64,000 nt of DNA, taken from assembly GCF_022024015.1 (NCBI RefSeq), contig NZ_CP091786.1:1426001-1490000 (forward strand). The letters are read 5' to 3'. This document shows, in pieces, positions 17,177 to 26,599 of the stretch; position 1 is the stretch's first letter, and every line of letters starts with the position of its first letter. A program made the translations under genes and the position numbers. The notes under the pieces are model-generated. The model was not told the DNA's origin. It searched no databases and saw nothing but the letters and a program-made list of their open reading frames with translations. This DNA comes from Prevotella sp. E9-3 (GTDB lineage Bacteria; Bacteroidota; Bacteroidia; Bacteroidales; Bacteroidaceae).

Positions 17177-18829
17177 CTACAGCTTCAGTACCACACCGCC
17201 ACGAGGTTGCAACTTTACCTGCACGGTGGCATCGCGCTGAAGGGTGAGCGTGTGCTGAGTGCCGTTAAGAAGGTCGGTTGCGGTATAGGTTTTCTCCTCA
17301 ATGCCTAGATAGTCGAAGGCATGCGACGTGAGGTTGACGGACATGTCTATGGGCTGATCGGCAAAGTTTACCACCACAAGCAGGGTGTCTTGCTTGCAAC
17401 TGCGCAGGAAAGCATACTGACCGCCATACTGTTGATTGGCATACATCAGGTCGAACATTTTGCCATTGGCAATGGCCTTTTCTGTGTGGGCAATGTTAAG
17501 TATGCGGTTGTAGAGTGCGGACAATGCCTTTTCTTCTTCGCTGAGCTGCCCTTTGGCTGCCCGTACCAGCGTGTCCACCGACCAGTAGTCGAAAATCGTA
17601 GTGCGACCATCGCATCCGCTGAAGCCTTCCTGGTCCATTCCGCGCTCGCCATACTCCTGTCCGGCATAGAGCATGAAAGGATTCTGCTGCAGAAGGACAG
17701 AGATGATAAGGGCGGGGATGGCTTTGGCGCCACTGCCTGCAAAGAAATCGCTGGCGATGCGCTGTTCGTCGTGGTTCTCGAGGAAATAGAGCATGTGGTC
17801 GCGGATGTCGTCGGTGTGTTGCCATGCATGTGTGATGTCGTGTGAGCCGCGCCGATGGCACACTATGTCGCGCAGTACGTCGTACATGCCCACCTTGTCG
17901 TACAGGTAGTCGAAACCGGCTGCGATGTAGTTGCGGTATTCATTGGGATTGTACACTTCGCCAATGAACACCAGATTGGGATATTTCTCTTTTACTTGTG
18001 ATGTGGCCCATCCCCAGAAAGCTGCCGGCACCATCTCAGCCATGTCGCAACGGAAACCGTCAATGCCCTTGGAGGCCCAGAACAACAGAATGTCGAGCAT
18101 CTTTTTCCAGGTGTTGGGAATTGGGTTGAAGTGGCCTATGCCGCCAGCATAGTAATCGATGCCGTAGTTCAGTTTTACGGTCTCATACCAGTCGTTTTGT
18201 CCCGGTGCGTTGCAGAAACAGTCGTTACCGGTGGCCTTGGCGGGCTCTTCGTGATATGGAGTTTTCTCGCCGTGGTAGAGGTCGAAGTAGGGGGTGAACT
18301 GCTGTCCGGGACAGTAGTAGAAATTGTTGCGCTCGGGATTGAAACCCTGTGTGCTGTCATCGTCGGCCCCTAAGTCGCGCACTCCCTTTGGCGCACAGAT
18401 GCTCTTATACTGTCGGGCAACGTGGTTGGGCACAAAGTCGATAATCATCTTCAGACCGGCACGATGGGTGCGGCTGACAAGTTTCTCGAATTCCTCCATT
18501 CTTTTGTCCACGTTGACGGCCAAGTCGGGGTCAACATCGTAGTAGTCGGTAATGGCATAGGGTGAGCCGGCGCGACCTTTTACAACAGCGGGGTGCTGGC
18601 GGGGAATGCCATACTTGGAATAGTCGGTCATGGTGGCATGACGAATCACGCCTGTGTACCATACGTGGGTGATGCCCTTTTCTTGCAAGCTTTTCAGCAC
18701 TGATGGAGTGAAAGCGTTAAACTTTCCGCAGCCATTCTCTTCGATGGTGCCGAAAGGTTTACGCGCTTGCATGGTATTCCCATACAAGCGCGTAAAAATC
18801 TGATAGATGATAATCTTATTGGATGCCAT
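17177..18829 (-). CDS. GH13 alpha-amylase-family protein
   Basis: 550 residues with a (beta/alpha)8 glycoside hydrolase 13 catalytic core. Conserved regions: I (DFVPNH, about residue 130), II with the nucleophile aspartate (GFRCDMAE, about 258), III with the acid/base glutamate (GEVYN, about 288) and IV (ENHDEQ, about 353). A C-terminal all-beta domain follows from about 465. There is no signal peptide, so it should act in the cytoplasm on starch- or glycogen-derived oligosaccharides. Its first 14 bp overlap the end of fabD, so it is translated from the same message. Exact specificity (alpha-amylase, maltogenic or transferase) is not certain. Confidence 0.88.
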   Translation of the reverse strand: MASNKIIIYQIFTRLYGNTMQARKPFGTIEENGCGKFNAFTPSVLKSLQEKGITHVWYTGVIRHATMTDYSKYGIPRQHPAVVKGRAGSPYAITDYYDVDPDLAVNVDKRMEEFEKLVSRTHRAGLKMIIDFVPNHVARQYKSICAPKGVRDLGADDDSTQGFNPERNNFYYCPGQQFTPYFDLYHGEKTPYHEEPAKATGNDCFCNAPGQNDWYETVKLNYGIDYYAGGIGHFNPIPNTWKKMLDILLFWASKGIDGFRCDMAEMVPAAFWGWATSQVKEKYPNLVFIGEVYNPNEYRNYIAAGFDYLYDKVGMYDVLRDIVCHRRGSHDITHAWQHTDDIRDHMLYFLENHDEQRIASDFFAGSGAKAIPALIISVLLQQNPFMLYAGQEYGERGMDQEGFSGCDGRTTIFDYWSVDTLVRAAKGQLSEEEKALSALYNRILNIAHTEKAIANGKMFDLMYANQQYGGQYAFLRSCKQDTLLVVVNFADQPIDMSVNLTSHAFDYLGIEEKTYTATDLLNGTQHTLTLQRDATVQVKLQPRGGVVLKL

Positions 18830-19703
18830 GAGCTGTCACGGTATTGTTGATTTTTGCTATCATTCCCTGCAGAGCCTTGCCAGGTCCGCACTCGGTGAAG
18901 TCGTCGGCACCGTCGGCAATCATTGACTGTACGCACTGTGTCCAACGTACGCTGGAGGTGAGCTGGGCAATGAGGTTCTGCTTGATTTCAGCAGGGTTGG
19001 TGTGAGGCTTTCCGTCCACGTTCTGATAGATGGGGCACTTAGGCTCCTGGAACTCTGTTTTCTCGATGGCGGCCTGCAGTTCGTCCTTGGCAGGCTGCAT
19101 CAGGGGACTGTGGAAAGCACCGCCTACCTTCAAGGGCAGTGCACGCTTGGCACCGGCTGCCTTCAGCTGTTCGCAGGCCTCGTTGATGGCTTCTACATTA
19201 CCGCTGATAACCAGCTGGCCAGGGTTGTTATAGTTGGCACATACCACTACGTTGCCTTCGCGGTTGATGCCGGCACAGATTTCTTCAACTTTCTCATCGG
19301 GAAGACCAATGATGGCTGCCATCGTTGAGGGAGCTGCCTCGCAGGCTTTCTGCATGGCCATTGCACGGGCATACACCAGTTTCAGACCGTCTTCAAAGGA
19401 AAGGGCACCTGCAGCTACCAGTGCTGAAAACTCACCCAGAGAGTGACCGGCTGTCATGGCGGGCTGGAATGCATCGCCCATGCAGATAGCAGAGATTACA
19501 GAGTGCAGGAATACTGCAGGCTGGGTAACCTTTGTCTGCTTCAGGTCCTCGTCGGTTCCTTCAAACATAATGTCGGTAATTCTGTAGCCCAGAATCTCAT
19601 TAGCTTTCTCAAACAATTCTTTTGCCTTGGGGTTGTTGTCGTAGAGGTCTTTGCCCATTCCTACGAACTGTGCTCCCTGACCAGGGAATACAAATGCTTT
19701 CAT
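18816..19703 (-). CDS. fabD: Malonyl-CoA:ACP transacylase
   Basis: 295 residues, the normal length. It loads malonyl groups on acyl carrier protein for fatty acid synthesis. The active-site serine is in GHSLGEFSALVA near residue 90, the catalytic histidine in GGAFHSPLM near 196, and the N-terminal FPGQGAQ motif is complete. The gene lies apart from other fab genes and overlaps the following GH13 gene by 14 bp, an odd partnership but consistent with translational coupling. A TAACTTTG promoter-like box (minus strand) lies 40 bp upstream. Confidence 0.94.
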   Translation of the reverse strand: MKAFVFPGQGAQFVGMGKDLYDNNPKAKELFEKANEILGYRITDIMFEGTDEDLKQTKVTQPAVFLHSVISAICMGDAFQPAMTAGHSLGEFSALVAAGALSFEDGLKLVYARAMAMQKACEAAPSTMAAIIGLPDEKVEEICAGINREGNVVVCANYNNPGQLVISGNVEAINEACEQLKAAGAKRALPLKVGGAFHSPLMQPAKDELQAAIEKTEFQEPKCPIYQNVDGKPHTNPAEIKQNLIAQLTSSVRWTQCVQSMIADGADDFTECGPGKALQGMIAKINNTVTAHGIQ

Positions 19704-19742
19704 TTCTTTCTTATTCTATTAAATAATATACAAATATGGTTG

Positions 19743-19750
19743 CAAAGTTA
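19743..19750 (-). promoter_or_regulatory. Putative -7 element of fabD
   Basis: CAAAGTTA on the + strand (TAACTTTG on the minus strand), 40 bp upstream of the fabD start and just downstream of the terminator of the preceding gene. Confidence 0.5.
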
Positions 19751-19785
19751 GACTTTTTTTGCGATTCCTGCAACTTTTCATAAAC

Positions 19786-19810
19786 AAAAAAGGAGGGACG
19801 AGCCCTCCTT
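19786..19810 (-). terminator. Intrinsic terminator after the PNPOx-like gene
   Basis: A perfect 8-bp stem (AAGGAGGG / CCCTCCTT) with a 5-base loop, followed on the minus strand by a run of T residues. It separates the PNPOx/gpx pair from fabD. Confidence 0.85.
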
Positions 19811-19839
19811 CCATGTGTTATCCTGTGTTCTTGGTGTGT

Positions 19840-20238
19840 TTAGAATGAAACGGTTTCTACCAGTTCCATCATTTTGAAGAAATCGGCTTTGGCGTCCTTC
19901 AGGTAGTACATCACGCCGTTTTCGCAATTTTCTCCCAGAGCAGTCTTCAGCACCGGCATTTTCTCTATCAGTGCTCTGCCAACTTCAGGACGGTTGTCCT
20001 CTACCAATTTGCACGCAATACGGAGAGTCTGTCCTTTGAATGCGCAGATTTCTGCTTTCTGGTTGTTCTCTATCTGACGGGTGGCATTGGTTTTTCCAAA
20101 AGCCATGATGTAAATTTTGTCCTCAAAATAGAGCATGGCTCCGTAGGGACGTACACGTGGCTGGTCGCCTTCTACTGTAGCAAGGTAGAATGTTCCTGCC
20201 TTCTCCAGAAAATCGAATACTTTCTTAGTTGCTTCCAT
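19840..20238 (-). CDS. Pyridoxamine 5'-phosphate oxidase-like FMN-binding protein
   Basis: A 132-residue single-domain split-barrel protein. The features FYLATVEGDQPRVRPYGAMLYFEDKIYIMAFGKTNATRQIENN match small PNPOx-like proteins that bind FMN or F420-type cofactors and often act as nitroreductase-like or flavin-storing enzymes. It is too short and lacks the C-terminal dimerisation motif of true PdxH. It lies 20 bp downstream of the glutathione peroxidase gene on the same strand, so a shared role in redox defence is likely. The substrate is unknown. Confidence 0.75.
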   Translation of the reverse strand: MEATKKVFDFLEKAGTFYLATVEGDQPRVRPYGAMLYFEDKIYIMAFGKTNATRQIENNQKAEICAFKGQTLRIACKLVEDNRPEVGRALIEKMPVLKTALGENCENGVMYYLKDAKADFFKMMELVETVSF

Positions 20239-20258
20239 ATCAGATGAATTTTTTAGAG

Positions 20259-20801
20259 TTATAACATTTCTTCAATTTCCTTCTCAAAATCTTTCGGCTC
20301 TGTAGTAGGAGCATAGCGCTTGATGGTTTCGCCATCTTTAGAGATAAGGAACTTGGTGAAGTTCCACAGTATATCGCTGTCTTTCTCTACGCTCTTGCTG
20401 ATGGTTTTCAGCATGGCATGGGTGGCTTTGGCCTTCAGTCCTTTGTATTCCTCGGTAGGAGCCTGAGACTTCAGATACTCGAAAATAGGTTCTGCATTGG
20501 CACCATTCACGTCAGTCTTCTTCATAATCTGAAAGGTTACGCCATAGTTCAGCTGACAGAACTCTTCAATCTGGGCATCGTTGCCCGGATCCTGCTCCTT
20601 GAATTGGTTGCAAGGGAAACCTATGATTACGAGGCCCTTGTCCTTGTATTTCTGATTCAGTTCTTCCAGTCCGGCAAACTGGGGGGTGAATCCACACTTG
20701 CTGGCAGTATTGACTATCAGCAACACTTTTCCCTGAAACTCGGAGAAGTCAATCTCCTTACCTTTGCTCGTTAGAGCTTTGAAATCATAGATCTTCTTCA
20801 T
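20259..20801 (-). CDS. Glutathione peroxidase family protein (thioredoxin-type)
   Basis: 180 residues. The peroxidatic cysteine sits in NTASKCGFTPQ near residue 37, in place of selenocysteine. The motifs GFPCNQFKEQDPG (about 60-72) and WNFTKFLI (about 146-153) supply the Gln and Trp of the catalytic tetrad. The cysteine in FPCNQF is the conserved one; such bacterial enzymes generally use thioredoxin rather than glutathione. The gene heads a two-gene unit with the PNPOx-like protein. A CAAAGATA box at 20842-20849 (TATCTTTG on the minus strand) is a likely -7 promoter element. Confidence 0.88.
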   Translation of the reverse strand: MKKIYDFKALTSKGKEIDFSEFQGKVLLIVNTASKCGFTPQFAGLEELNQKYKDKGLVIIGFPCNQFKEQDPGNDAQIEEFCQLNYGVTFQIMKKTDVNGANAEPIFEYLKSQAPTEEYKGLKAKATHAMLKTISKSVEKDSDILWNFTKFLISKDGETIKRYAPTTEPKDFEKEIEEML

Positions 20802-20985
20802 ATTCTTTATTTGTTTATATCGTTTACGATTTTTGATGTTGCAAAGATAGAGAGTTTGTTTTATATCGCAAGCGATTTATGAAAATATTTAATAATGATT
20901 AACAAAAAGTCGTAGGCGATATATTTTGAGGAGGTCTATTACAATATAATATATTGAGAAGGTACTTTTTTTGTGTGATGCTACT

Positions 20986-21002
20986 TTGGCACGGTATTTG
21001 CA
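20986..21002 (+). promoter_or_regulatory. Sigma-54 (-24/-12) promoter of htpG
   Basis: TTGGCACGGTATTTGCA is an exact match to the RpoN consensus (TTGGCACG-N4-TTGCA), with the required 10 bp between the GG and GC pairs. The GC lies about 48 bp upstream of the htpG ATG, which would give a 5' leader of about 35 nt. A near-perfect palindrome CAATATA-A-TATATTG at 20942-20956 could be an activator site, but AT palindromes arise easily by chance. Confidence 0.8.
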
Positions 21003-21048
21003 AATGTTATGGCAGAATTATTAAAATAAACATTTCTAATATAGAGTT

Positions 21049-23109
21049 ATGCAAAAAGGTAATATCGGGGTTACAACCGAGAATATTTTCCCCGTCATCA
21101 AAAAGTTTCTCTACAGCGATCATGAGATTTTCCTGCGCGAGATGGTTTCAAACGCCGTTGATGCATCGCAGAAAATGAAGACCCTGGCTGAAAAGGGTGA
21201 GTATAAAGAAGAACTGGGTGACCTCACAGTTCGTGTGAACTTGGACACCGAGAAGGGTACCATCACCATCAGCGACCGCGGTATTGGTATGACCGAAGAG
21301 GAAATTGACAAGTACATCAATCAGATTGCCTTCTCGGGTGTTACTGACTTCCTGGAGAAGTATAAGGACAATGCCAATAATATCATTGGTCATTTTGGTT
21401 TGGGTTTCTACTCTTCGTTCATGGTATCAAAGAAGGTAGAAATTATTACTAAGAGCTATAAGGAAGGTTCAAAGGCTGTGAAGTGGAGCTGTGACGGAAG
21501 TCCTGCCTACGAGATTGACGATGCCGAGCGTGACAGTCGTGGCTCAGATATTATTCTTTATATAGACGATGACTGCAAGGAATTCCTTGAGAAACAGAAG
21601 ATTGAGGGCCTGTTGAACAAGTATTGTAAGTTCATGCCTGTGCCTGTAGCTTTTGGAAAGAAGCAGGAGTGGTCGAGCGATGAGAAAAAGATGGTGGACA
21701 CTCAGGAGGATAATATTATTAATAATGTGGAACCTCTGTGGACCAAAGCTCCCTCGTCGTTGAAGGAGGAAGACTACAAGTCGTTCTACCGCACACTCTA
21801 TCCTATGCAGGACGAGCCTCTGTTCTGGATTCACCTGAATGTGGACTATCCTTTCAACCTGACGGGTATTCTGTATTTCCCACGCATCAAATCGAACATA
21901 GAGATTCAGCGTAACAAGATTCAATTGTATTGCAATCAGGTGTTCGTGACCGATCAGGTGGAGGGTATTGTGCCTGAGTTCCTTACCCTGCTGCATGGCG
22001 TAATCGATTCACCCGACATTCCTCTGAATGTGAGCCGCAGCTATCTGCAGAGCGACCGTGAGGTGAAGAAGATTTCTACATATATCACTAAGAAAGTGGC
22101 CGATCGCCTGAAGGCTATCTTCAATGAAGACCGAAAGGCCTATGAAGAGAAGTGGGACGACCTGAAACTGTTTATCAACTACGGTATTCTGTCAGAACAG
22201 GATTTCTACGATCGTGCTAAAGATTTCTCACTCCTGAAAGATACAGAAGGTAAGTATTTTACTTTCGATGAGTATAAGCAACTGATTGAGGCTTCGCAGA
22301 AGGATAAGGACAACCAGCTTGTATATCTCTATGCTACTGACAAGGAAGAACAGTACAGTTATATTAAGGCCGCGCAGGACAAGGGTTACTCTGTGCTGCT
22401 GATGGACGGACAGTTGGATGTGCCTTGTATTCAGACTTTCGAACAGAAATTCGAGAAGAGTCGTTTCACCCGTGTGGATGCCGACATCATTGATCGTCTG
22501 ATTGTGAAGGATGAAGCTCCTAAGAGCAATCTGTCAGATGAGGAACGTGACAATCTGTCAGCGGTATTCCAGTCACAGGTTCCTTCACTTGAGAAAGCTG
22601 AGTTCCGTGTTGAAGTAGATGCCTTGGGTACTGAGGCTCGTCCGGTGGTGATTACTCAGAACGAGTGGATGCGCCGCATGAAGGAAATGAGCCGCTATCA
22701 GAGTGGTATGAACTTCTATGGACAGATGCCCGATTCGTTCAATCTGGTACTTAACAGCGACCACGCTTTGGTAAAGAAAGTACTTGACGATGCTCAGGCT
22801 GCACTGACCGAACAGCTGAAACCAATCGACAGTGAGATAAAGGGACAGGAAGCTCGTTTGGCTATTCTGAACCAGCAGACTGAGAAGAAAAAGCCCGAGG
22901 AAATCACTCAGGAAGAAAAAGATGACAAGGCTAATACTCAGAAGTCTATTGATGAGCAAAAGCAGAAACGCCAGCAGCTTATCGCTGACTATGCCAAAGG
23001 TAATGATATCGTTCATCAGTTGATAGATTTGGCATTGTTGCAGAACGGCATGCTGAAGGGCGAGGCACTTGACAAGTTCCTGAAACGTTCTGTTGATCTG
23101 ATTAAGTAA
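21049..23109 (+). CDS. htpG: Hsp90-family molecular chaperone HtpG
   Basis: 686 residues. The N-terminal GHKL ATPase is marked by NAVDAS (about residue 36, Mg/ATP), SDRGIGMT (about 75) and GHFGLGFYS (about 115). The middle domain contains YCNQVFVTD and the catalytic-loop segment LNVSRSYLQ with its arginine (about 330). The C-terminal third carries a Gln/Lys-rich stretch (TEKKKPEEITQEEKDDKAN) that is longer than in E. coli HtpG. It is a cytoplasmic dimeric chaperone acting with the DnaK system. Monocistronic: it has its own promoter and a terminator after the stop. The sigma-54 type promoter is unusual for htpG. Confidence 0.96.
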   Translation: MQKGNIGVTTENIFPVIKKFLYSDHEIFLREMVSNAVDASQKMKTLAEKGEYKEELGDLTVRVNLDTEKGTITISDRGIGMTEEEIDKYINQIAFSGVTDFLEKYKDNANNIIGHFGLGFYSSFMVSKKVEIITKSYKEGSKAVKWSCDGSPAYEIDDAERDSRGSDIILYIDDDCKEFLEKQKIEGLLNKYCKFMPVPVAFGKKQEWSSDEKKMVDTQEDNIINNVEPLWTKAPSSLKEEDYKSFYRTLYPMQDEPLFWIHLNVDYPFNLTGILYFPRIKSNIEIQRNKIQLYCNQVFVTDQVEGIVPEFLTLLHGVIDSPDIPLNVSRSYLQSDREVKKISTYITKKVADRLKAIFNEDRKAYEEKWDDLKLFINYGILSEQDFYDRAKDFSLLKDTEGKYFTFDEYKQLIEASQKDKDNQLVYLYATDKEEQYSYIKAAQDKGYSVLLMDGQLDVPCIQTFEQKFEKSRFTRVDADIIDRLIVKDEAPKSNLSDEERDNLSAVFQSQVPSLEKAEFRVEVDALGTEARPVVITQNEWMRRMKEMSRYQSGMNFYGQMPDSFNLVLNSDHALVKKVLDDAQAALTEQLKPIDSEIKGQEARLAILNQQTEKKKPEEITQEEKDDKANTQKSIDEQKQKRQQLIADYAKGNDIVHQLIDLALLQNGMLKGEALDKFLKRSVDLIK

Positions 23110-23127
23110 TAAGAGGATAGATACTGA

Positions 23128-23165
23128 AAAAGTCCGAACTGATTGAATGGTTCGGACTTTTTTAT
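23128..23165 (+). terminator. Intrinsic terminator of htpG
   Basis: AGTCCGAAC pairs with GTTCGGACT across a 10-base loop and is followed by a T-tract. The flanking A run makes it potentially bidirectional. Confidence 0.9.
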
Positions 23166-23256
23166 TTAAACTTAAGTTTCAGTTCCTGGAAGTCATAACT
23201 CCTTTTCTTCTTAACTTCTTAACTTATTTACATCTAAACTTCTAGAGAAACTTCAG

Positions 23257-24534
23257 TTAGCAACCTTTCGACGTCATAATGTTCAGTACCATTTCGTCGG
23301 TGGGCCCCATGCCGTTGGCTCCAATTGAAGTGAGATTATGAATACATTTGTCAACACAGTCATCGACAATGCCTTCATTCGAAGTGACACACTTGCCTTC
23401 CATGGATAGAAGGGCAGAGAGAAGAGCAGTGGAAACACCCGAGGTGATTTTCAATGAGCACGATGGTTTGGCACCATCGCAAATCATTCCTGTAAGATTG
23501 GCCACCATATTCTTCACTGATCGGCAAATGTGCTCGTAATCGCCACCCATGAGATAGGTGATGCCAACACTAGAGCCAATACTGGCAACCACACATCCGC
23601 AGAGTGCTGAGAGCATGCCAAGCGACTGTTTGGTATAGATGACGGTGAGATGGCTGAGCATGAGGGCACGAAGCAGTTCTTCTTCTGTGTTCTCGTTCTC
23701 TTTGGCATAGACACATACAGGATTCGTTGCACAAATGCCCTGATTGCCTGAGCCACTGTTCGACATGACGGGAATCATGGCGCCACCCATACGGGCATCG
23801 CAGGCAGAAGCTGTACGAGAAATGATGTGGGCATAGATACTATTACCGAATATGCCTTTGGCCATAGGACGCTCAATGGTTTTGCCTAAGTTGTGACCGT
23901 AGTTGCCTTTTAGGGCTTCGCGTGCAGCATTCATATTGTACTTGCGGGTTTCTTCAATGAAGCGAATCTCATCGAGTGGAGCTGTGGTGGCGAAGTCATA
24001 GACCATGCGCAGGTTGAGTGATATAGGCTCTTCACTTGGCGCCTTCCGGGAATCGTCGGCACAGGATGTGTCTTCATTGGCATCCTTGAAATGGGTATGC
24101 GTTTTTTCAATGATGGCAGTCTGGTGCTTGTCACCAGCCGTTACAGTAACCTCAACATAGAGCTTTTCGGTGATTCCCTTTTTCAATCGGATGTCTATTC
24201 GGTTCTCTTTGACGAATTGTTTCCCCTCTTCAAGAGACAATGGAGTTAGATCCTTCAATACTTCCAGTTGATACTCACTCTTTCCAATAAGTGCGCCTAA
24301 GGCAATGGCTATTGGAAGTCCTATCATTCCAGTACCTGGAATGCCTACTCCCATTGCGTTTTTCAGGATATTAGCACTTAACAGTACTTCTATGTGCTCG
24401 GGCTTACAACCAAGCATTTCAGTAGCCCGGGCAGTACAGAGCGCTACACACATAGGCTCTGTACAACCAATGGCCGGTACTACTTCTTCTTTAACGAGGG
24501 CAATGATGCGCTCGCGGGTTTCTTTATCAATCAT
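23257..24534 (-). CDS. UPF0597 / L-cysteine desulfidase family protein
   Basis: 425 residues related to archaeal L-cysteine desulfidase and the alpha subunit of iron-sulfur serine dehydratases. The conserved cysteine-containing GCTEPMCVAL lies near residue 23, and later cysteines (GNQGICATNPV, ALCGCVVAS, GMICDGAKPSC) could ligate a [4Fe-4S] cluster. Proteins of this family degrade cysteine to pyruvate, ammonia and sulfide. The start codon overlaps the stop of the DsbD-like gene by four bases (ATGA), indicating translational coupling; a thiol-redox protein and a cysteine-degrading enzyme are thus co-expressed. The exact substrate (Cys or Ser) is an inference from the family. Confidence 0.82.
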   Translation of the reverse strand: MIDKETRERIIALVKEEVVPAIGCTEPMCVALCTARATEMLGCKPEHIEVLLSANILKNAMGVGIPGTGMIGLPIAIALGALIGKSEYQLEVLKDLTPLSLEEGKQFVKENRIDIRLKKGITEKLYVEVTVTAGDKHQTAIIEKTHTHFKDANEDTSCADDSRKAPSEEPISLNLRMVYDFATTAPLDEIRFIEETRKYNMNAAREALKGNYGHNLGKTIERPMAKGIFGNSIYAHIISRTASACDARMGGAMIPVMSNSGSGNQGICATNPVCVYAKENENTEEELLRALMLSHLTVIYTKQSLGMLSALCGCVVASIGSSVGITYLMGGDYEHICRSVKNMVANLTGMICDGAKPSCSLKITSGVSTALLSALLSMEGKCVTSNEGIVDDCVDKCIHNLTSIGANGMGPTDEMVLNIMTSKGC

Positions 24535-26555
24535 TTTTTATAATTGTGAAGTCCAATATTCAGGAACTTCAAATATTCTTCGATATCTTCATCGTACGAA
24601 CGAAGACCATTCAGAGGTTTGCCTGTGTGTGGGTCAAGGAGTACATAGAATGGTTGGGTGTTGGCACCAATCTTTGTACGTTGCAGGTAGCTCCATTTGT
24701 CACCAACAGTGCGAAGGGTACTCTGACTGCCATCGGCCTCGGTCACCTCAATGGGATGGGGAAGAGGAGTTTTGTCGTCAACATACAGCGAAATAAGAAT
24801 ATATTCGTTGTTCAGAATGCTCTGTACCTTCGGATCAGTCCATACAGCTGCTTCCATCTTGCGACAGTTCACACATCCGAAACCAGTGAAATCCACCATT
24901 ACAGGCTTGCCTTCAGCACGAGCTGCTGCCATACCGATGTCGTAGTCTCGGTATTTTGCCTCGACAGACCCCTGATAGAGGTTGAAGTCCTGAGTGTTCA
25001 TAGGAGGAGTGAAGGCTGAGATGGCTTTCAGGGGAGCACCCCATAATCCTGGAATCATATAGATGGCAAACGACAGTGAAATAAGAGCAAGGAAAAACTG
25101 TGGTACATTGGTATGTTGATTGTCATCATCGTGAGGGAATTTTACCCATCCCAACAGGTAGAAACCTAAGAGGGCAAACATAACAATCCACAAGGATACG
25201 AATACTTCACGGTCGAGTAGATGCCAGCCGTAGGCCAGGTCGGCAACAGAAAGAAACTTCAATGCAAAGGCTAGCTCAATGAATCCGAGTACCACTTTAA
25301 CCGTGTTCATCCATCCGCCAGACTTTGGCGCACTCTTCAGTAGTGAGGGGAAAAGAGCAAAGACAGTGAAGGGAATGGCCAGTGCTATGGCAAAACCAAG
25401 CATGCCGATAGTAGGTGCTATGATGTCGCCTTGTGTGGAAACGGCTACTAATAGAAAACCAATGATAGGACCTGTGCAAGAGAATGACACCAAAGTGAGT
25501 GTGAAGGCCATCAGGAAAATTGACAACAGTCCCGTTGCAGATTCTGATTTCTGATCAATCTTGTTCGACCAACTGGAGGGAAGTGTCAGTTCAAAGGCTC
25601 CAAAGAAAGATGCCGCAAACACAACCAGCAGTGCTGCAAAGAAAATATTGAAAATGGCATTCGTTGAAAGAGCGTTCAGGGCTGATGCACCAAACAAAAG
25701 AGTAACGAAGAGTCCCAACAATACGTAAATGACGATAATTGAGACACCATAGGTGAATGCTTCGCGAATGGCTTTCGAACGATCTTTGTTACGTTTTAAG
25801 AAAAACGATACAGTCATAGGAATGATGGGCCATACGCATGGTGTAAGAATAGCAATAAAGCCACCTAAAAGTCCCTGAAGGAAAATGAACCACCACGAGG
25901 TTGTAGGGGCATTGTTGCCTCCTTCAGTAAAATTCTTCAGGTCACTGATAATCGGACTCCATAGATCATTGCCTGCAGTAGAAGTAACGGCTGCCAGCGT
26001 GTCGGGTGACTCAGAGACTACACTGTCAGTACTTTCTTTCTCATCGTTAGCAGTTTCAATTCCTTTATCATCAGTTTTTGCATCATCCTTTCCGCTTACA
26101 ACTGGTGCATTGCCAGCGGCTTTGAATGCTACTTGAGTGGGGGGCATGCACATCTCATCGTTGCAAGCACCATATTCAAGATAGGCATCAATTGTATATT
26201 TCGGTTTGGTGAAGCGAATTTTCTGAACAAATGTACCTTTCTTTTCGAAAAAGCGAAGGGTCATGCCAAACATTTGGTCAAACTGCTCAGTGACTTTTCC
26301 ACGTGGCTGGAGTTTTCCAACCAGTTCTGCTCCTTCAAGTTTGACAGTGTTGAACGTTGCCTCGATGGGACCGTCTTGTCCTAAATCGGTAGAATAGACG
26401 TGCCAGCCATTGTCGATAGTTGCCGTGAAAAGAATTTCGGCAGTAGCATCGTCAAGAGCTTTGAGTTCTGTCTTAAAATGAACGGGATTCATCATCTGGG
26501 CGTGTACAGCTACGCTCAGCAGCATGAAAAATAGTGCAAAGTTTAGTTTTCTCAT
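24531..26555 (-). CDS. DsbD-like thiol:disulfide interchange protein
   Basis: 674 residues in three parts: a signal peptide and periplasmic immunoglobulin-like DsbD-alpha domain (1-170, with AYLEYGACNDEMCMPP); a membrane domain of about eight segments (220-510) with the two redox cysteines in TPCVWPIIP (about 240) and SFSCTGPIIG (about 358); and a C-terminal thioredoxin domain with GFGCVNCRKME (about 560). It carries reducing power from the cytoplasm to the envelope. An acidic Asp/Glu/Ser linker separates the first two parts. It is first in a two-gene unit with the cysteine desulfidase-like gene. Confidence 0.9.
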   Translation of the reverse strand: MRKLNFALFFMLLSVAVHAQMMNPVHFKTELKALDDATAEILFTATIDNGWHVYSTDLGQDGPIEATFNTVKLEGAELVGKLQPRGKVTEQFDQMFGMTLRFFEKKGTFVQKIRFTKPKYTIDAYLEYGACNDEMCMPPTQVAFKAAGNAPVVSGKDDAKTDDKGIETANDEKESTDSVVSESPDTLAAVTSTAGNDLWSPIISDLKNFTEGGNNAPTTSWWFIFLQGLLGGFIAILTPCVWPIIPMTVSFFLKRNKDRSKAIREAFTYGVSIIVIYVLLGLFVTLLFGASALNALSTNAIFNIFFAALLVVFAASFFGAFELTLPSSWSNKIDQKSESATGLLSIFLMAFTLTLVSFSCTGPIIGFLLVAVSTQGDIIAPTIGMLGFAIALAIPFTVFALFPSLLKSAPKSGGWMNTVKVVLGFIELAFALKFLSVADLAYGWHLLDREVFVSLWIVMFALLGFYLLGWVKFPHDDDNQHTNVPQFFLALISLSFAIYMIPGLWGAPLKAISAFTPPMNTQDFNLYQGSVEAKYRDYDIGMAAARAEGKPVMVDFTGFGCVNCRKMEAAVWTDPKVQSILNNEYILISLYVDDKTPLPHPIEVTEADGSQSTLRTVGDKWSYLQRTKIGANTQPFYVLLDPHTGKPLNGLRSYDEDIEEYLKFLNIGLHNYKK

Positions 26556-26599
26556 TGTACCTTTATTTCTGTTTTGTGTGTATGTTTGTGTACAAACAA

